Part shown: positions 36,199-44,121 of the stretch, in pieces
How the letters are laid out: each line of letters opens with the position of its first letter
Position numbering within the stretch: the first letter of the stretch is position 1
NCBI RefSeq assembly: GCF_006337165.1
Contig: NZ_CP040896.1
Span: 2,914,001 to 2,978,000 of the forward strand
DNA length: 64,000 nt
Direction: 5' to 3'
From: Hymenobacter jejuensis
Lineage (GTDB): Bacteria; Bacteroidota; Bacteroidia; Cytophagales; Hymenobacteraceae
Program-made: the position numbers and the translations under genes
The notes under the pieces: generated by a model
Seen by the model: the letters and a program-made list of their open reading frames with translations, nothing else
Told to the model about the DNA's origin: nothing
Database searches by the model: none

Positions 36199-36867
36199 GT
36201 GGCGGGCAACGCTTCATCCTCTGAACTTCTGGTCTTGCTGCATTCGCTCTACGAGTTTTGGACTTCTGCCGCCGGCAACACTCCGTTGGAGTGGGTAGCC
36301 GTGCTCACCGGGCTGGCCTGCGTGTGGCTGGCGGCCAAAGAATCGATCTGGAATTTTCCGGTGGCAATATTTAGCTGCGCACTCTTCGTAGTGGTTTATC
36401 ACCGCGTCCACTTGTATGCCGATCAGGGTTTGCAGGTATTTTTTATTGCCATGAGTGTCTACGGTTGGTACGAATGGCTTTACGGCGGTGCTCGCAAAAC
36501 CGAGTTGCCAGTTTCACGCACCCGGTTGGTAGAGTGGGCCTGGCTGGTACTAGTAGCCGTCGGGTTCACTGTCGCGTACGGATATTATTTACACCATTAC
36601 ACGGATGATTCCGTACCCTACTGGGATAGCTTTACCACTGCTGGCAGCCTCGTGGCACAGTATCAACTTACGCGTAAGCGACTGGAAAACTGGCTGTTGT
36701 GGATAATGGTGGATGTTATTTATGTGCCCATTCTATGGTATAAGCATCTGTACTCGGTCAGTGGGCTGTACGCTGTGTACCTGGTGCTGGCGATTTATGG
36801 CTACTTCGAATGGCGCAAAACCATGCGCAAGGAGCAACTGGCGGCGCAAAGCGCAGTAGCAAATTAA
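36199..36867 (+). CDS. pnuC: PnuC-family vitamin transporter (nicotinamide riboside or thiamine)
   Basis: A 222-residue integral membrane protein with about seven hydrophobic segments. Family signatures include YGWYEWLYGG in the middle and WIMVDVIYVPILWYKHLY with YGYFEWRK near the end. PnuC members facilitate uptake of nicotinamide riboside (PnuC), thiamine (PnuT) or riboflavin (PnuX), trapping the vitamin by phosphorylation. The kinase-like gene 30 bases downstream fits that. The start is GTG 36199, as no ATG occurs before the first helix. Which vitamin is carried is not settled. Confidence 0.85.
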   Translation: MAGNASSSELLVLLHSLYEFWTSAAGNTPLEWVAVLTGLACVWLAAKESIWNFPVAIFSCALFVVVYHRVHLYADQGLQVFFIAMSVYGWYEWLYGGARKTELPVSRTRLVEWAWLVLVAVGFTVAYGYYLHHYTDDSVPYWDSFTTAGSLVAQYQLTRKRLENWLLWIMVDVIYVPILWYKHLYSVSGLYAVYLVLAIYGYFEWRKTMRKEQLAAQSAVAN

Positions 36868-36897
36868 CTTCTGGCCGCCCAAAACGTATCTTGGCCT

Positions 36898-37413
36898 ATG
36901 CTGCGCGTCGCTCTTACTGGCCCCGAATCGACGGGCAAAACAACTCTTAGCCGCCATTTGGCCGAGCACTACCACACCACCTGGGCTCCCGAATACGCCC
37001 GCAAATACCTGGAAGAGCGCGGACCGCACTACACCCTTGATGACCTGGAGGCCATCGCCCACGGCCAGCTCGCCACCGAAGAAGTAGCAGCGGCCGGGGC
37101 TTCGCGTATCCTCTTCTGCGACACCGATTTGTTGGTGATCAAGGTGTGGGCAGAACATGCCTTTGGGCATTGCCCCGAGTGGATCAAGGACGAAATTCAG
37201 CAGCGCCACTACGACTTGGTGTTGCTGCTGAACGTGGATCTGCCCTGGGAAGCCGACCCCTTGCGCGAGCATCCGCACCTGCGTCACCATTTCTTTGCCG
37301 TCTATCAGCAGGAGCTGCGCCAGCTACACGCTCATTTTGCGGAGGTCAGCGGCACGCCGGAACAGCGCCTAGAGCAGGCTTGCCGCTTGGTCGATGAGTT
37401 GCTAAAAGTATAG
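36898..37413 (+). CDS. NadR-like P-loop kinase (nicotinamide riboside kinase-like)
   Basis: A 171-residue ATPase. The start MLRVALTGPESTGKTTLSRHLAE is the P-loop, followed by WAPEYARKYLEERG, a FCDTDLLVIKVWAEHAFG region, and LLLNVDLPWEADPLREHP. This is the kinase half of NadR without the adenylyltransferase domain; in stand-alone form it is annotated ATPase or nicotinamide riboside kinase. Coupling to PnuC would trap the imported vitamin as its phosphate. A thiamine kinase role is an alternative, because a TPP-riboswitch receptor gene lies 2.3 kb downstream. Confidence 0.85.
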   Translation: MLRVALTGPESTGKTTLSRHLAEHYHTTWAPEYARKYLEERGPHYTLDDLEAIAHGQLATEEVAAAGASRILFCDTDLLVIKVWAEHAFGHCPEWIKDEIQQRHYDLVLLLNVDLPWEADPLREHPHLRHHFFAVYQQELRQLHAHFAEVSGTPEQRLEQACRLVDELLKV

Positions 37414-37455
37414 GGATGCGCCTCACCAAGCCCCGCAATTTTCGTTAAGCCCACC

Positions 37456-38346
37456 ATGACCTACACCCTCGAAAACGACCTCTGCCGCGTAAGCGTAAAT
37501 TCGCACGGTGCGGAGCTAAGCAGCTTTATCCGCAAAAGCGTCGACGAACGCGCTGAGCTGGAGTACATGTGGCAGGCCGACCCAGCCATTTGGGGCCGCC
37601 ACGCGCCGGTGCTGTTCCCGATTGTCGGGCGCTTGCCACAGGACACGTATTTGTATAACGGCCAGAGCTACAAGCTGTCGCAGCACGGTTTTGCCCGCGA
37701 CCGCGAGTTTGCCTTGGTGCGCCAGACGCCCACGCAACTGCGCTTCGAGCTGCGCGCCGACGAACAAACTCGCGCTGTGTATCCGTTCGATTTCCGCTTG
37801 GCCATCACCTACCAGCTCCACGACCGCACGCTTACCGTAGGTTGGGACGTGCAAAACCCGGCTGCCGATCAGGATTTGCTGTTCAGCATTGGCGCGCACC
37901 CGGCGTTTCGGTGCCCGATATTGGAGGAAGAAGAGAAGTTCGAGGATTACTTTTTCCACTTCGATCACCCTGTCACTGTCGAGCGACATGTGCTAGAAGG
38001 CGGCCTGCTCAACGGCCAAACCGAAACCGTGCTTCGTGAGCAAACGGAGCTGCCGTTGACTTACCAGCTTTTTGAGCAAGACGCGTTGGTGCTCAAACAC
38101 TACGATTTTACGCACATCACTTTGCGCAGCTTCCGCTCCGATCGCAGCGTTCGGATGCGGTTTGATGGTTTTCCCTACCTCGGCCTCTGGACCAAAGGCG
38201 AAGGCGCTTCATTTGTGTGCATTGAGCCGTGGCACGGCGTGGCCAGCGCAGTAGGCGAAGTGCAAGAACTGGCTGATAAAGAGGGTATTATGACCCTGGC
38301 GCCCGGCCAGAGTTTTTCCGCCAACTACGACATCACCGTAGTATAA
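37456..38346 (+). CDS. Aldose 1-epimerase family protein (LacX/YeaD-like)
   Basis: A 296-residue beta-sandwich sugar mutarotase. It starts TLENDLCRVSVNSHGAELSSF and has WGRHAPVLFPIVGRL, SQHGFARDREF, FSIGAHPAFRCP and a C-terminal LGLWTKGEGASFVCIEPWHGVAS. The His of HGFARD and His of GAHPAF with the late Glu of IEPWHG match catalytic positions of the aldose 1-epimerase fold. Exact sugar unknown. Follows the NadR-like gene after 42 bases, possibly the last gene of that transcript, and is followed by a large inverted repeat. Confidence 0.88.
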   Translation: MTYTLENDLCRVSVNSHGAELSSFIRKSVDERAELEYMWQADPAIWGRHAPVLFPIVGRLPQDTYLYNGQSYKLSQHGFARDREFALVRQTPTQLRFELRADEQTRAVYPFDFRLAITYQLHDRTLTVGWDVQNPAADQDLLFSIGAHPAFRCPILEEEEKFEDYFFHFDHPVTVERHVLEGGLLNGQTETVLREQTELPLTYQLFEQDALVLKHYDFTHITLRSFRSDRSVRMRFDGFPYLGLWTKGEGASFVCIEPWHGVASAVGEVQELADKEGIMTLAPGQSFSANYDITVV

Positions 38347-38358
38347 AGCCATCAGCTA

Positions 38359-38510
38359 AAAGCTAGAAAGCTGAGCTCCCCTCCTTTTTTCAAGGAGGGG
38401 CTGGGGGTGGTTGGGCTAGAGTTAAAAATTAGGTCTAGCTGTCGTTCTAACCGTTTTACCACCCCCAGCCCCTCCTTGAAAAAAGGAGGGGAGCTTAGCT
38501 TTCTAGCTTT
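38359..38510. repeat. 53-bp inverted repeat with nested CCCCTCCTT/AAGGAGGGG palindromes
   Basis: Arms 38359-38411 and 38458-38510 are reverse complements with one mismatch; the loop is 46 bases. Each arm itself contains CCCCTCCTT and AAGGAGGGG around a short T-rich centre, so three hairpins can form. Similar AAGGAGGGG/CCCC-type inverted repeats recur in Bacteroidetes intergenic DNA as far as I recall. It fills the gap between the epimerase and GNAT genes. Confidence 0.9.
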
Positions 38511-38519
38511 AGTTTTAAA

Positions 38520-38939
38520 ATGCATATAGATTTGATAATCAAAAGCATATACCCGGAGGATACTTATGATTTGCGGCACTCAGTCTTGTGGCCCGACAAG
38601 TCGCAGAGCTACGTCATGATCGCGGAAGATGCAGAGGGGTATCACTACGGCGCTATTCGCGGCGAGGAGTTGGTGTCGGTGATTTCGTTGTTTTTGGAGG
38701 GCGACGAGGCGCGCTTTCGCAAGTTTGCCACGCAGCCCGATTGCCAGCGCCAAGGCATTGGTTCTGCGTTGCTTACGCATACCTTGCAGGAAGCGCGGCG
38801 CTTGGGCGCCCGCACGATCTGGTGTGATGCGCGGGCCGAAGCGGCCGCGTTTTACCAGCGGTTTGGGATGGCTGTGGAAGGCGAAAGGTTTTACAAAGGC
38901 CCGATTCCGTACGTGCGAATGCGCAAAAGTCTCCCGTAG
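38520..38939 (+). CDS. GNAT family N-acetyltransferase
   Basis: A 139-residue acetyltransferase. Motifs are EDTYDLRHSVLWPDKS near the start, SVISLFLEGDEARFRKFATQPDCQRQGIGSALLTH with the QRQGIG acetyl-CoA loop, and AAAFYQRFGM. The beginning of the gene (38532-38542) overlaps a copy of the AT-rich core TTGATAATCAA, coding LIIK, which is odd, though the reading IIKSIYPEDTYDLRH fits the family. Substrate unknown. It ends at a long imperfect terminator hairpin. Confidence 0.85.
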   Translation: MHIDLIIKSIYPEDTYDLRHSVLWPDKSQSYVMIAEDAEGYHYGAIRGEELVSVISLFLEGDEARFRKFATQPDCQRQGIGSALLTHTLQEARRLGARTIWCDARAEAAAFYQRFGMAVEGERFYKGPIPYVRMRKSLP

Positions 38940-38954
38940 TCTGCTTCCCACACA

Positions 38955-39033
38955 CAAGCGCGACCCTCTCTACTTTGCTTCTGTTTCAGCCACGATGAAC
39001 AGAAGGCAAAAGGTAAAGAGGGTCGCGTTTTTG
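38955..39033. terminator. Long imperfect terminator hairpin
   Basis: CGCGACCCTCT (38959-38969) pairs with AGAGGGTCGCG (39017-39027), followed by a T-run at 39028-39032; the interior (TTCTGTT with AACAGAAGG) pairs further, imperfectly. It separates the convergent GNAT and small membrane-protein genes. Confidence 0.75.
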
Positions 39034-39055
39034 TAAGTGTTTGTTAGTTAAATAG

Positions 39056-39301
39056 TTATAAGAGCATTGGCTCTGAAGGCTGAACGGGCGATTTGGGGCG
39101 GCGGTTGTAATCGGGCTCCCAATCGTTGATGGGGCGTGTAATGCCAGGGGGCAAATCCAGGTCGGGGAGGCCATCATCCAGTGGTTCGCCGCCATCGTCG
39201 TCGTTGTCCGGGTAAGGCGGACGTTGAAAACGACGGCGCGGAATCACCATGAAGTAGGCCAGAATGGCAAGGACCACGAGCGTATAAACAAGGCTGATCA
39301 T
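39056..39301 (-). CDS. Small single-pass membrane protein of unknown function
   Basis: An 81-residue protein with one N-terminal membrane helix (MISLVYTLVVLAILAYFMVIP), a basic RRRFQRP stop and an acidic, Pro-rich tail with DDDGGEPLDDGLPDLDLPPG. The helix is followed by positive charges, so the N-terminus probably faces out and the tail faces the cytoplasm. I cannot name a family. Confidence 0.55.
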   Translation of the reverse strand: MISLVYTLVVLAILAYFMVIPRRRFQRPPYPDNDDDGGEPLDDGLPDLDLPPGITRPINDWEPDYNRRPKSPVQPSEPMLL

Positions 39302-39477
39302 GGCGAGGCGAAGTGTAAGTCGACAATAGCGTAAATCCGACGAGCGCTGCTGAGATAACGATGCCGGGGGCAGAGTTGTTTTCGCAAAATCATGCTTTTC
39401 GCTTCGCCTCCCTGCGGTATATCTTATCTCCTAAGATAGTTGATTCTCAAGCGAAAGTAAAGTATACGGGCCGGTAG
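39302..39477. other. Intergenic region before the TPP riboswitch promoter
   Basis: Holds an AT-rich element copy (core TTGATTCTCAA at 39440-39450) and a small ATCTTA/TAAGAT palindrome near 39421-39436. No gene is seen; it carries the promoter of the small membrane protein gene and the approach to the riboswitch promoter. Confidence 0.5.
39431..39459 (+). repeat. AT-rich palindromic element (core TTGATTCTCAA)
   Basis: Core at 39440-39450, one mismatch, upstream of the TPP riboswitch promoter. Confidence 0.4.
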
Positions 39478-39509
39478 TTTGGAACTGGCCCAGGCAGGCT
39501 CTAGCTTTG
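39478..39509 (+). promoter_or_regulatory. Bacteroidetes-type promoter of the TPP-riboswitch transcript
   Basis: TTTG at 39478-39481, 20-base spacer, TAGCTTTG at 39502-39509. Excellent match to the phylum consensus, and its start point would fall just before the riboswitch. Confidence 0.8.
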
Positions 39510-39518
39510 CAACAGAGT

Positions 39519-39608
39519 TTAGGGGTGCCCGGAATTTCAGATGGAATCGGCCGGGCTGAGATCATACCCATTGAACCTGATCCGGGTAATGCCGGCGAAG
39601 GGAACAAA
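39519..39608 (+). promoter_or_regulatory. TPP (thiamine pyrophosphate) riboswitch
   Basis: The THI-box elements appear in order: GGGGTGCCC, GGGCTGAGATCATACCC, TTGAACCTGATCCGGGTAA and TGCCGGCGAAGGGAA. The conserved CTGAGA and ACCTGAT-CGGGTAATGCC-GCGAAGGGA cores are intact. The gap to the start codon is about 70 bases with no clear terminator, so control may be at translation initiation. The gene behind it is a TonB receptor, as expected for thiamine uptake in Bacteroidetes. Confidence 0.96.
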
Positions 39609-39680
39609 CGATCCGCGAACGTACAACCTGTTGCGCCGACCCCTGGCGTTGGGTCCGTTCCACCTTTCCATTTTTACCAC

Positions 39681-42122
39681 TTGAAAAAAGTACTGGGTTT
39701 CGGAGCCGCGCTGCTAGCGTTGCCTCTGACCACGGCATGGGCGCAAGGCCCCGTGTCCGGCTCCATTACCGACGCCCGCACGGGGGCTGCATTGCCCGGT
39801 GCGAGCATCGTGCTCGACGGCACTGCGACCGGCGCCGCCACCGACGCCAGCGGCGCGTTTACGCTGCCTGCGGTGCCTGCCGGGGCGCACGAGCTGCGCA
39901 TTTCATTCATCGGCTACCGGCAGCTGGTGCAAGCAGTGCAAGGCCAGCCAGCCGCGCAGCAAGTGCGGTTGGCCTTGGCTCCCGCCGACTTCGTGACCGG
40001 TGAGGCCGTTGTGACGGCTACGCGCGCCAACGAGAAAACCGGCACCACCTATACCAACGTGTCGAATGAGCAGCTTCAGGCCCGCAATTTTGGGCAGGAC
40101 CTGCCGTACCTGCTCGACCAGACGCCTTCCGTGGTGGTTAATTCGGATGGCGGCACAGGTGTAGGCTACACCGGCATTCGGGTGCGTGGCACCGACAACA
40201 CGCGTATCAACGTGACGCTCAACGGGGTGCCGGTCAACGAAGCAGAATCGCACGGTGTGTTTTTCGTTGATTTGCCCGATCTGGCTTCTTCGGTGCAAAG
40301 CATTCAGGTGCAGCGCGGCGTGGGCACCAGCACCAACGGCGCGGGCGCGTTTGGTGCCAGCCTGAACGTCGAAACTACCGGTTTGCGCACGCAGCCCTAC
40401 GCCGACGTCAACAATTCGGCCGGCTCGTATGGCACCTGGAAAAGCACCATCGCCGCCGGTACCGGCCTGATTAATAGCCACTTTACACTGGATGCGCGCG
40501 TATCGCGTTTGCAGTCAGAGGGTTATGTAGATCGGTCAGCTTCGCGGCTGGGGTCGTTGTATTTGGCGGGCACGTATTCGGGCAAAAACACGCTGGTACG
40601 CGCCATGGTCCTGACCGGGCGCGAAAAAACCGGCCAGGCCTGGTACGGTTTGGCCGATTCGCTGCTGACCAAAAAGCGCCGTTTAAACGAAGCCGGCACC
40701 GATTACGGGCAGCACTTCCCTGCGTATCGCAACCAAACCGATAACTACCAACAGGATTATTACCAACTGCTTGTCTCTCATCAGTTTGGGCCGAACTGGA
40801 ACTTAAGCGTCACGCCTTTCTGGACGCGGGGCGGCGGCTACTACGAGGAGTATAAAGTGGGTCAGGATTTTGCCAAATACGGCATTAGCGGTCCCGTGTA
40901 CGCGGCGCGTGCGGCGGGGGGGCTCGATACGATTACCTCCACGGATGTCATTCGTCGGCGCTGGCTCAAAACGGATTTGTACGGTGCCACCTACTCCCTG
41001 CAATACCGCCCCGAAACGGGCCGCCTGACCGAACTTACGCTCGGCGGCGCGACCATCGGCTACCGCGGGCAGCACTTCGACGAGCTGACGTGGGCGCAAT
41101 ACGGCCTGAATATTCCCGAATCGGGTTACCGCTACTACAGCGAGCCGAACGCCCTCAAGACGGATGCAAATGGCTATGCACGAGCCGTTTATCAGTTGGC
41201 TGAACCGCTAAGTGCGTTTGTCGATCTGCAATACCGTTACGTGAAGTACACTTTCTTTGGTCCGCTCGCCAGCGGCGAAAAGGGGCAGCAGAGCACGTAT
41301 TTCCACTTTTTTAATCCCAAAGCCGGGCTCACGTATATTTTACCGCACAGCATTACGGCATACGCCTCGTACGCCGTTGCCCAACGCGAGCCTACCCGCA
41401 CCGACTATACCGATACGCCCGCTGAGCGGCGACCGGTTTCGGAGAAGCTGCAAAACGTAGAAGCCGGTTTGCGGCGCAACGCGGGCGTTTTCCAGTGGTC
41501 GGCCAACTATTATCTGATGCTTTATCGCAACCAACTGGTGCTGTCGGGCAAGCTAGATGACGTGGGCAACCCCATTCACAACAACGTGCGCGACAGCTAC
41601 CGCACGGGCGTAGAGCTAACCAGCGCTGCCCAGGTGGCTAAGCAACTCACCATAAGCGCAAACGCGACGTTTAGCCGCAACAAAATCAAGAACTACATCG
41701 ACTACCTCGCCGACTACGACAACGGCGGCGAAGCAGCCACGCGCTATCGCGAAACGGATATTTCTTTCTCGCCGGCCGTGATAGTGGGCAATACGCTTGA
41801 GTACCAGCCGGTGAGCGGGTTACGCTTGGCGGTGCTGAGCAAATACGTAGGCAAGCAATACCTCGACAACACCGCTTCCAACGACCGCAGCATCGACTCG
41901 TATTTTGTCAATGATCTGCGCTTGCGGTACGCTTTCCAGCCCGGAAAACTAGGGCTGCGCAACGTGGAAGTGGCGCTGCTGGTGAATAACATCTTCAGCA
42001 CCCGATACGAGAGCAACGGCTATACCTACGGCTACATCGAAGGCGGGCAGGCGCAGTATTTCAACTATCACTACCCACAAGCGCCGCGCAATTTTCTGGC
42101 GTCGTTGAACCTGCATTTCTAA
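39681..42122 (+). CDS. TonB-dependent receptor, outer-membrane thiamine transporter (OMTT-like)
   Basis: About 813 residues from TTG 39681 (the frame extends upstream into the riboswitch, so that part cannot be coding). Signal peptide LKKVLGFGAALLALPLTTAWAQG, a carboxypeptidase-like beta-sandwich (about 20-105, GSITDARTGAALPGASIVLDG), a plug domain (about 115-230, RGTDNTRINVTLNGVPVNEAESHGVFFVDLPDL) and a large beta-barrel ending in LNLHF. TPP control points to thiamine or a precursor as the substrate. Energy comes from ExbBD-TonB. TTG is a rare start but sits just before the signal peptide. Confidence 0.92.
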   Translation: MKKVLGFGAALLALPLTTAWAQGPVSGSITDARTGAALPGASIVLDGTATGAATDASGAFTLPAVPAGAHELRISFIGYRQLVQAVQGQPAAQQVRLALAPADFVTGEAVVTATRANEKTGTTYTNVSNEQLQARNFGQDLPYLLDQTPSVVVNSDGGTGVGYTGIRVRGTDNTRINVTLNGVPVNEAESHGVFFVDLPDLASSVQSIQVQRGVGTSTNGAGAFGASLNVETTGLRTQPYADVNNSAGSYGTWKSTIAAGTGLINSHFTLDARVSRLQSEGYVDRSASRLGSLYLAGTYSGKNTLVRAMVLTGREKTGQAWYGLADSLLTKKRRLNEAGTDYGQHFPAYRNQTDNYQQDYYQLLVSHQFGPNWNLSVTPFWTRGGGYYEEYKVGQDFAKYGISGPVYAARAAGGLDTITSTDVIRRRWLKTDLYGATYSLQYRPETGRLTELTLGGATIGYRGQHFDELTWAQYGLNIPESGYRYYSEPNALKTDANGYARAVYQLAEPLSAFVDLQYRYVKYTFFGPLASGEKGQQSTYFHFFNPKAGLTYILPHSITAYASYAVAQREPTRTDYTDTPAERRPVSEKLQNVEAGLRRNAGVFQWSANYYLMLYRNQLVLSGKLDDVGNPIHNNVRDSYRTGVELTSAAQVAKQLTISANATFSRNKIKNYIDYLADYDNGGEAATRYRETDISFSPAVIVGNTLEYQPVSGLRLAVLSKYVGKQYLDNTASNDRSIDSYFVNDLRLRYAFQPGKLGLRNVEVALLVNNIFSTRYESNGYTYGYIEGGQAQYFNYHYPQAPRNFLASLNLHF

Positions 42123-42145
42123 CAGCGCTGCTGTTGTAGGCTGCA

Positions 42146-42193
42146 CAAAAAAATAAGGTCCGCGCTAAATACTTAGCGCGGACCTTATTTTTT
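42146..42193. terminator. Bidirectional intrinsic terminator
   Basis: AAGGTCCGCGCTAA pairs with TTAGCGCGGACCTT around ATAC, with long A- and T-runs. Serves the receptor gene and the convergent permease gene. Confidence 0.92.
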
Positions 42194-42200
42194 ATTTTAT

Positions 42201-42229
42201 CATAATGTATTGATGATCATATAATTAGC
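42201..42229 (+). repeat. AT-rich palindromic element (core TTGATGATCAT)
   Basis: Weak member: core at 42210-42220 has two mismatches. It sits between the shared terminator and the stop of the permease gene. Confidence 0.3.
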
Positions 42230-43956
42230 CTAACGCCACCCAGTTCGGAGATTTGATACGGGAAGCGGTCGCCGGGGGAGCCGATGAACATGAAGTTCTT
42301 GGGGATTTGCCACTCGTAGGACAGCTTGTTGATGAGTTCCGGACCGAATTCGCCGTTGAGGGAGACAAATTCCACTTCGATTTGGTCGTAGGCGCGGTCA
42401 AGCACGTCGATGTCGGTGAGCAATTCTTCCGAGTAGCGTTCGCCGTCCTTGAGCAGCGTCACGATTTTTAGGCGGTTGGTAAACTCGTTTTCCACTACGT
42501 AGGTCATCACCTTATTCAGGTTCGCCACGTTGTCGCCTTTGGTGAAAAACACGAATTCCTGCTTGGCCAGCTCGCGCAGCTGCCGCCGCACCACCACGCG
42601 GCTCACCCGCGAAAACCGGGGCAGGTGCTCGGCCAGCGACTCGGCCGCGATCAGGGCCAAATTGAGAATGGCCATGCGATTGAGCATTACATACACGATC
42701 ACGATGGCAGGCACAAAGTATTGCAGAAACACCACCAAGTAATCGGGGTGAATCTTGATGTTGCCATACAGCGCCGTTAGCACGCCTGCTAGCGCCAGGG
42801 CTACGGTTACAATGCCCGCGTACACGGGCCGTGGGAGCTTGGGCCGCTTACTTTTCAACAGAAAATTGCCAATGGCAAAGAACGCCATCACCGACAGAAA
42901 CGAGATGGTGTACACGCCCGCCAGCGGCCCTAGTTCGCCCTGCGTGATGAGGAGCACCGAAATGCACAGCACGAAGAAGGTAATGAGAATGATGTAGTTG
43001 CTTTTGCGCCGGTTTTCTTTCAGAAAGGCCTGGGGCAGAATGCGGTCGAGGGCCATGCGCTGCATCAGGCCGCTGACGCCCACAAAAGACGTCAGCACCG
43101 CCCCGCTGAGCACAGCTACCGCGTCCACCGAGATTAGCATGCCCAGCCACGGGCCGCCCGTCTTGGTGCCCATGTACGACAACAACGTTTCGGTATGCGT
43201 CCCGACCTCGGCCAGGGGCAGCGCCGCAATGGCCAGAAAAGCAATCAGGGGGTTGAACACACTCACCACGACCCACATGTTGCGCAGGGTTTTCTGAAAA
43301 ACGCCAGGCGCCTGCTCTTCCACGAAGTTAGCCGAACTCTCGAAGCCCGAAATGCCCAACATGGCCGCGCTGAAACCATAAAAAAGAGCGGTGGGCAGGC
43401 TGCCGCCTTTGATTGAGCCGCTAAAGTTAAAATGCAGATTATCAAATCCTTGTGTGAATAAGAACCACGCCGCAAAGCCCACTAGCAGCGTTAGCGACAC
43501 AATGTGCGTGAGGAAAATAGCCACCGCCACCTTCGCCGACTCCGATATGCCCATAATTGTGAGCAGCAGAAACAGCCCCAGCAGGCCGATAGTGGCCGTT
43601 TGGATGGGCAGCGCGCTCCACAAATTGTGCAAGTAGTGCATGGCTTCGCTGGCCGAAATCACGGCCGTGGCCATGTAGGAAAGGATGGTTAGGCAGGCTG
43701 CTACAGCGGCGTTGCGCTTGCTGGTGGTGTTGAGCAGCACGTTGTAAGCGCCCCCGTTGAGCGGCAGCGCGCCCACGACTTCGCCGTAAATTTTGCGAAA
43801 CAAAAACAGCACGGCACCTACCAAAATCAGCGCCAGCCAAGCGTACTGGCCGGCGTAGGCAATGGCCAACGCCGACACGTACAGGCAGGAGGAAGAAATG
43901 TCGTTGCCGCAAATCGCCGTGGCTTCGAGTTCGTTGAGTTTCTTCGCGTGGCTCAT
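42217..43956 (-). CDS. APC-superfamily amino acid permease with C-terminal soluble domain
   Basis: 579 residues from ATG 43956. About twelve membrane helices (about 25-440) open with LNELEATAICGNDISSSCLYV and carry GISGFESSANFVEEQAPGVF, characteristic of the amino acid-polyamine-organocation superfamily. The last 120 residues form a soluble domain (for example LKIVTLLKDGERYSEELL). The substrate is unknown. The frame extends to 44031, but those residues lie in the divergent promoter region. It is divergent from the acyl-CoA dehydrogenase gene. Confidence 0.88.
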   Translation of the reverse strand: MSHAKKLNELEATAICGNDISSSCLYVSALAIAYAGQYAWLALILVGAVLFLFRKIYGEVVGALPLNGGAYNVLLNTTSKRNAAVAACLTILSYMATAVISASEAMHYLHNLWSALPIQTATIGLLGLFLLLTIMGISESAKVAVAIFLTHIVSLTLLVGFAAWFLFTQGFDNLHFNFSGSIKGGSLPTALFYGFSAAMLGISGFESSANFVEEQAPGVFQKTLRNMWVVVSVFNPLIAFLAIAALPLAEVGTHTETLLSYMGTKTGGPWLGMLISVDAVAVLSGAVLTSFVGVSGLMQRMALDRILPQAFLKENRRKSNYIILITFFVLCISVLLITQGELGPLAGVYTISFLSVMAFFAIGNFLLKSKRPKLPRPVYAGIVTVALALAGVLTALYGNIKIHPDYLVVFLQYFVPAIVIVYVMLNRMAILNLALIAAESLAEHLPRFSRVSRVVVRRQLRELAKQEFVFFTKGDNVANLNKVMTYVVENEFTNRLKIVTLLKDGERYSEELLTDIDVLDRAYDQIEVEFVSLNGEFGPELINKLSYEWQIPKNFMFIGSPGDRFPYQISELGGVRLII

Positions 43957-44067
43957 TGGGACGGGTGGGATGGGTTGACAAAAGCACTGTACGGCAGAAA
44001 ACGGAAAGTGAATAGCCCCGCCCGTCAGCACAGCACCGGCGGCCGAACCAACCCCGGCCAGGGCCTG

Positions 44068-44094
44068 TTGTCCGAGGCAAATATTCTATCTTTG
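44068..44094 (+). promoter_or_regulatory. Candidate promoter of the acyl-CoA dehydrogenase gene
   Basis: TATCTTTG at 44087-44094 matches the -7 consensus exactly; TTG at 44068-44070 is 16 bases upstream, slightly close. The start codon is 28 bases after the box. Confidence 0.6.
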
Positions 44095-44121
44095 GAATCA
44101 TTGCCCACCCACCCCATCGCT

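Noticed and set aside
36885..36892. TATCTTGG just before the NadR-like gene as a promoter
   Set aside because: It ends only five bases before the ATG, leaving no room for a start site; more likely chance within the operon.
39507..39680. N-terminal extension of the TonB receptor frame to 39507
   Set aside because: This stretch is the TPP riboswitch; the receptor begins at the signal peptide at 39681.
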